From assembly GCA_021770825.1 (NCBI GenBank), contig JAETQD010000019.1:1-64000 (forward strand): a DNA stretch of 64,000 nt, written 5' to 3'. The notes under the pieces were generated by a model. The model did no database searches. It was not told the origin of the DNA and was given only the letters and a program-made list of their open reading frames with translations. A program made the translations under genes and the position numbers. Positions 62,665 through 64,000 of the stretch are shown in pieces (the first letter of the stretch is position 1; every line of letters begins with the position of its first letter). This stretch comes from Clostridium sp. (GTDB taxonomy: Bacteria > Bacillota > Clostridia > Lachnospirales > Lachnospiraceae).

Positions 62665-63630
62665 ATGGAAATAAAAAGACGAGAGTATCTGATATCCTTT
62701 ACCATGTTAAGCCTGGCCGTCAGTGGACTGATGGGATTCTATTCCATCGGAGGGTACTGCTACGGCCTGGCAGACACATGGATTGCAGACCAGGAGGCCG
62801 GCGTTTTTCGCTGGCTTTCCTGGCTTTTCCATTCTCCCTGGACGGAAATGCTTATCCGGTATGTGTTTGTGCTGGGGGCCGCCTATCCGGTGGCCTGGCT
62901 GGTCCTGTGCCGGATTCCAAAGGTAAAATGGCCGGATTATGGATTTTCCCTGGAGGAATTCATGGTCTGCCTCATTGCGGCCATGGGGCTTGGATATCTG
63001 TTTAATTTTCTGGGGACCTTCATCAATCTTTTCTTTACCGTATTTAACCATAAAACGGTTTTCGAGATGAACCCGGTCACAGAGATTGCCACAGATCTGA
63101 CGCCGTCCATGGTGCTCTATGCCTGTGTGGTGGGGCCGTTTATGGAGGAACTCATGTTCCGGGGAATGCTGTTTTCCCGGGCCAGGCGGTTTGGAGACAG
63201 GACTGCCGTGGTGTTTACAGCGGTGCTGTTCGGGCTGATGCACGGAAATATTTCCCAGTTTCTCTATGCTGCGGCAATTGGCCTGGTACTCGGATATGTG
63301 GCGGCAAAAACAGGGGGAATCCGCTATACGGTTCTCATACATATCATGGTGAATACGTATGGAACCGTTCTTATGGGCGGGGAGCTTCTGCTGACGGAGA
63401 CGATGCCGGAATGGGTCTGGGGCCTGTATTCTCTGGCCGTTCTGGCGTCAGTGGGCCTCATGGTAACAGGGGGGCTGATCGCGGTTTTCCGGTATGGCCC
63501 CCGGTGGTACAGAGAGCTTACATGGAACAACGGAATTCCATCTCCCTATAAAAAATATGTGTATCTGAATCCAGGCTTTTTCCTTTATCTGGTTATCTGT
63601 TTTGCAGAAATTCTTTCCTATCTGATATAA
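62665..63630 (+). CDS. CPBP family intramembrane metalloprotease (CAAX-like)
   Basis: Polytopic protein of 321 residues with about 8 helices. The Abi/CPBP motifs are EELMFRGMLFSRARR (motif 1, Glu-Glu and Arg), FGLMHGNISQF (motif 2, His) and LIHIMVNTYG (motif 3, His and Asn). Such proteins are type II CAAX prenyl-endopeptidase relatives; in bacteria they function in bacteriocin self-immunity or regulated proteolysis. No bacteriocin genes are nearby. It begins 11 bases after htpG, so read-through is possible. Confidence 0.9.
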   Translation: MEIKRREYLISFTMLSLAVSGLMGFYSIGGYCYGLADTWIADQEAGVFRWLSWLFHSPWTEMLIRYVFVLGAAYPVAWLVLCRIPKVKWPDYGFSLEEFMVCLIAAMGLGYLFNFLGTFINLFFTVFNHKTVFEMNPVTEIATDLTPSMVLYACVVGPFMEELMFRGMLFSRARRFGDRTAVVFTAVLFGLMHGNISQFLYAAAIGLVLGYVAAKTGGIRYTVLIHIMVNTYGTVLMGGELLLTETMPEWVWGLYSLAVLASVGLMVTGGLIAVFRYGPRWYRELTWNNGIPSPYKKYVYLNPGFFLYLVICFAEILSYLI

Positions 63631-63739
63631 CCGGCATTGGCGCATTCGCAAACCGCTTGGGCTGCTTTGTACGTTTGGCTGCTTTGTTTGTATGGCTTTT
63701 TTGCTCATACCGGCATGGCGGCCAATGAAAAACAATAAA

Positions 63740-63787
63740 AAAGTCCCGGGAACCGCTTTCAGGAGCGGGTTCCGGGGCTTTAATTTT
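63740..63787 (+). terminator. Terminator after the CPBP protease gene
   Basis: An 18-base arm AAAGTCCCGGGAACCGCT (63740-63757) pairs with 63764-63781 with minor wobble, a 6-base loop, and an AATTTTT run after it. The bases 63631-63739 before it hold no recognisable gene; short GGCTGCTTTG repeats occur near 63660-63690. Confidence 0.85.
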
Positions 63788-63855
63788 TCGTTTCTTCCCG
63801 CGAACAACGAGCCAGGCGGATATGCTTGCATGTACATTTGGCGGCTGCCGCGAGG

Positions 63856-63922
63856 GTCAAAAACCCCGTTGCTTACAGCGCTGCAAGTTTGATGCCCTGT
63901 TGCTTGCAGCGGGGTTTTTGAC
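63856..63922. repeat. 17-bp inverted repeat with a 33-base loop
   Basis: GTCAAAAACCCCGTTGC (63856-63872) faces GCAGCGGGGTTTTTGAC (63906-63922), with one G-T mismatch. The loop has further GCAGCG/CGCTGC complementarity. It could be an additional terminator or the end of a small repeat element; I see no open frame. Confidence 0.7.
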
Positions 63923-63950
63923 TCGGGGCGGGAGATTTAATTTCAGACAC

Positions 63951-63994
63951 AAAAAAAAGGCCTCACATGACATAATACTGATTATGTCATGTGA
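63951..63994 (-). terminator. Terminator of a minus-strand gene beyond the window
   Basis: Perfect 14-bp stem TCACATGACATAAT / ATTATGTCATGTGA (63963-63976 / 63981-63994) with a 4-base loop. On the minus strand it is followed by GGCC and T8, so it likely ends a gene lying to the right of the window. Confidence 0.75.
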
Positions 63995-64000
63995 CTTTTA

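Noticed and set aside
63692-63892. Open frame of 66 codons at the right end
   Set aside because: It runs through a terminator hairpin and part of an inverted repeat, with no ribosome-binding site or domain.

Overview
The window is a gene-dense stretch of a spore-forming, low-GC-lineage Firmicute chromosome of roughly 50% GC. Gene content (gpr, spoIIP, the glgC/glgD pair, PreP-type M16 peptidase, IreB, DUF1292, DUF5721, RNase J, U32 peptidase) and gene order point to the Lachnospiraceae (Clostridium cluster XIVa). The species cannot be fixed from this sequence. I see no rRNA, tRNA, CRISPR array or complete insertion sequence.

Layout. 1-8 kb: a DegV protein cut by the window edge, a sensor histidine kinase, a GerMN lipoprotein, ComEC, a CcdA-TlpA fusion and holA, ending in a cluster of palindromes. 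8-20 kb: rpsT (minus, TTG start), gpr, spoIIP, a convergent MATE exporter, lepA, a double-Nudix protein, hemW and glgC-glgD. 19-22.7 kb: three minus-strand envelope genes, one large unknown membrane protein and two tandem secreted 3D-domain paralogues. 23-27.7 kb: the CIRCE-controlled hrcA-grpE-dnaK-dnaJ operon, in which hrcA is broken. 27.9-36.8 kb: an accessory block holding an RraA-like aldolase, a 2-hydroxyacid dehydrogenase, a GltS-like transporter and a LysR regulator, then a TSUP permease, a secreted flavin reductase, a second LysR regulator and a nuclease/transposase remnant. 37-63.6 kb: a long, almost entirely plus-strand housekeeping region (prmA, rsmE, nifS, thiI, mtaB, ireB, ruvX, DUF1292, fur, rnj, mltG-like, O-methyltransferase, U32, ydcF, preP, era, recO, glyS, maf, HAD, PpiC, DUF5721, htpG, CPBP) with an HPr-like gene and an M18 aminopeptidase on the minus strand.

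Main points. (1) hrcA, the CIRCE repressor, has lost about 50 codons and its reading frame, although perfect CIRCE operators remain in front of hrcA and of htpG. (2) The accessory block sits between dnaJ and prmA, genes that usually follow each other in Firmicutes. (3) A 14-base sequence close to ACAAAAGATTGTTG occurs twice, 21 bp apart, directly upstream of the aldolase operon promoter and once upstream of the LysR gene promoter. This gives a concrete candidate regulon for an uncharacterised hydroxyacid or aldol catabolic pathway. (4) The secreted flavin reductase lacks about 50 residues in its FAD-binding domain. (5) An HPr-like protein has lost the phosphotransfer histidine but keeps the regulatory serine motif.

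Function assignments rest on recognised motifs and general family knowledge. No database search was possible.
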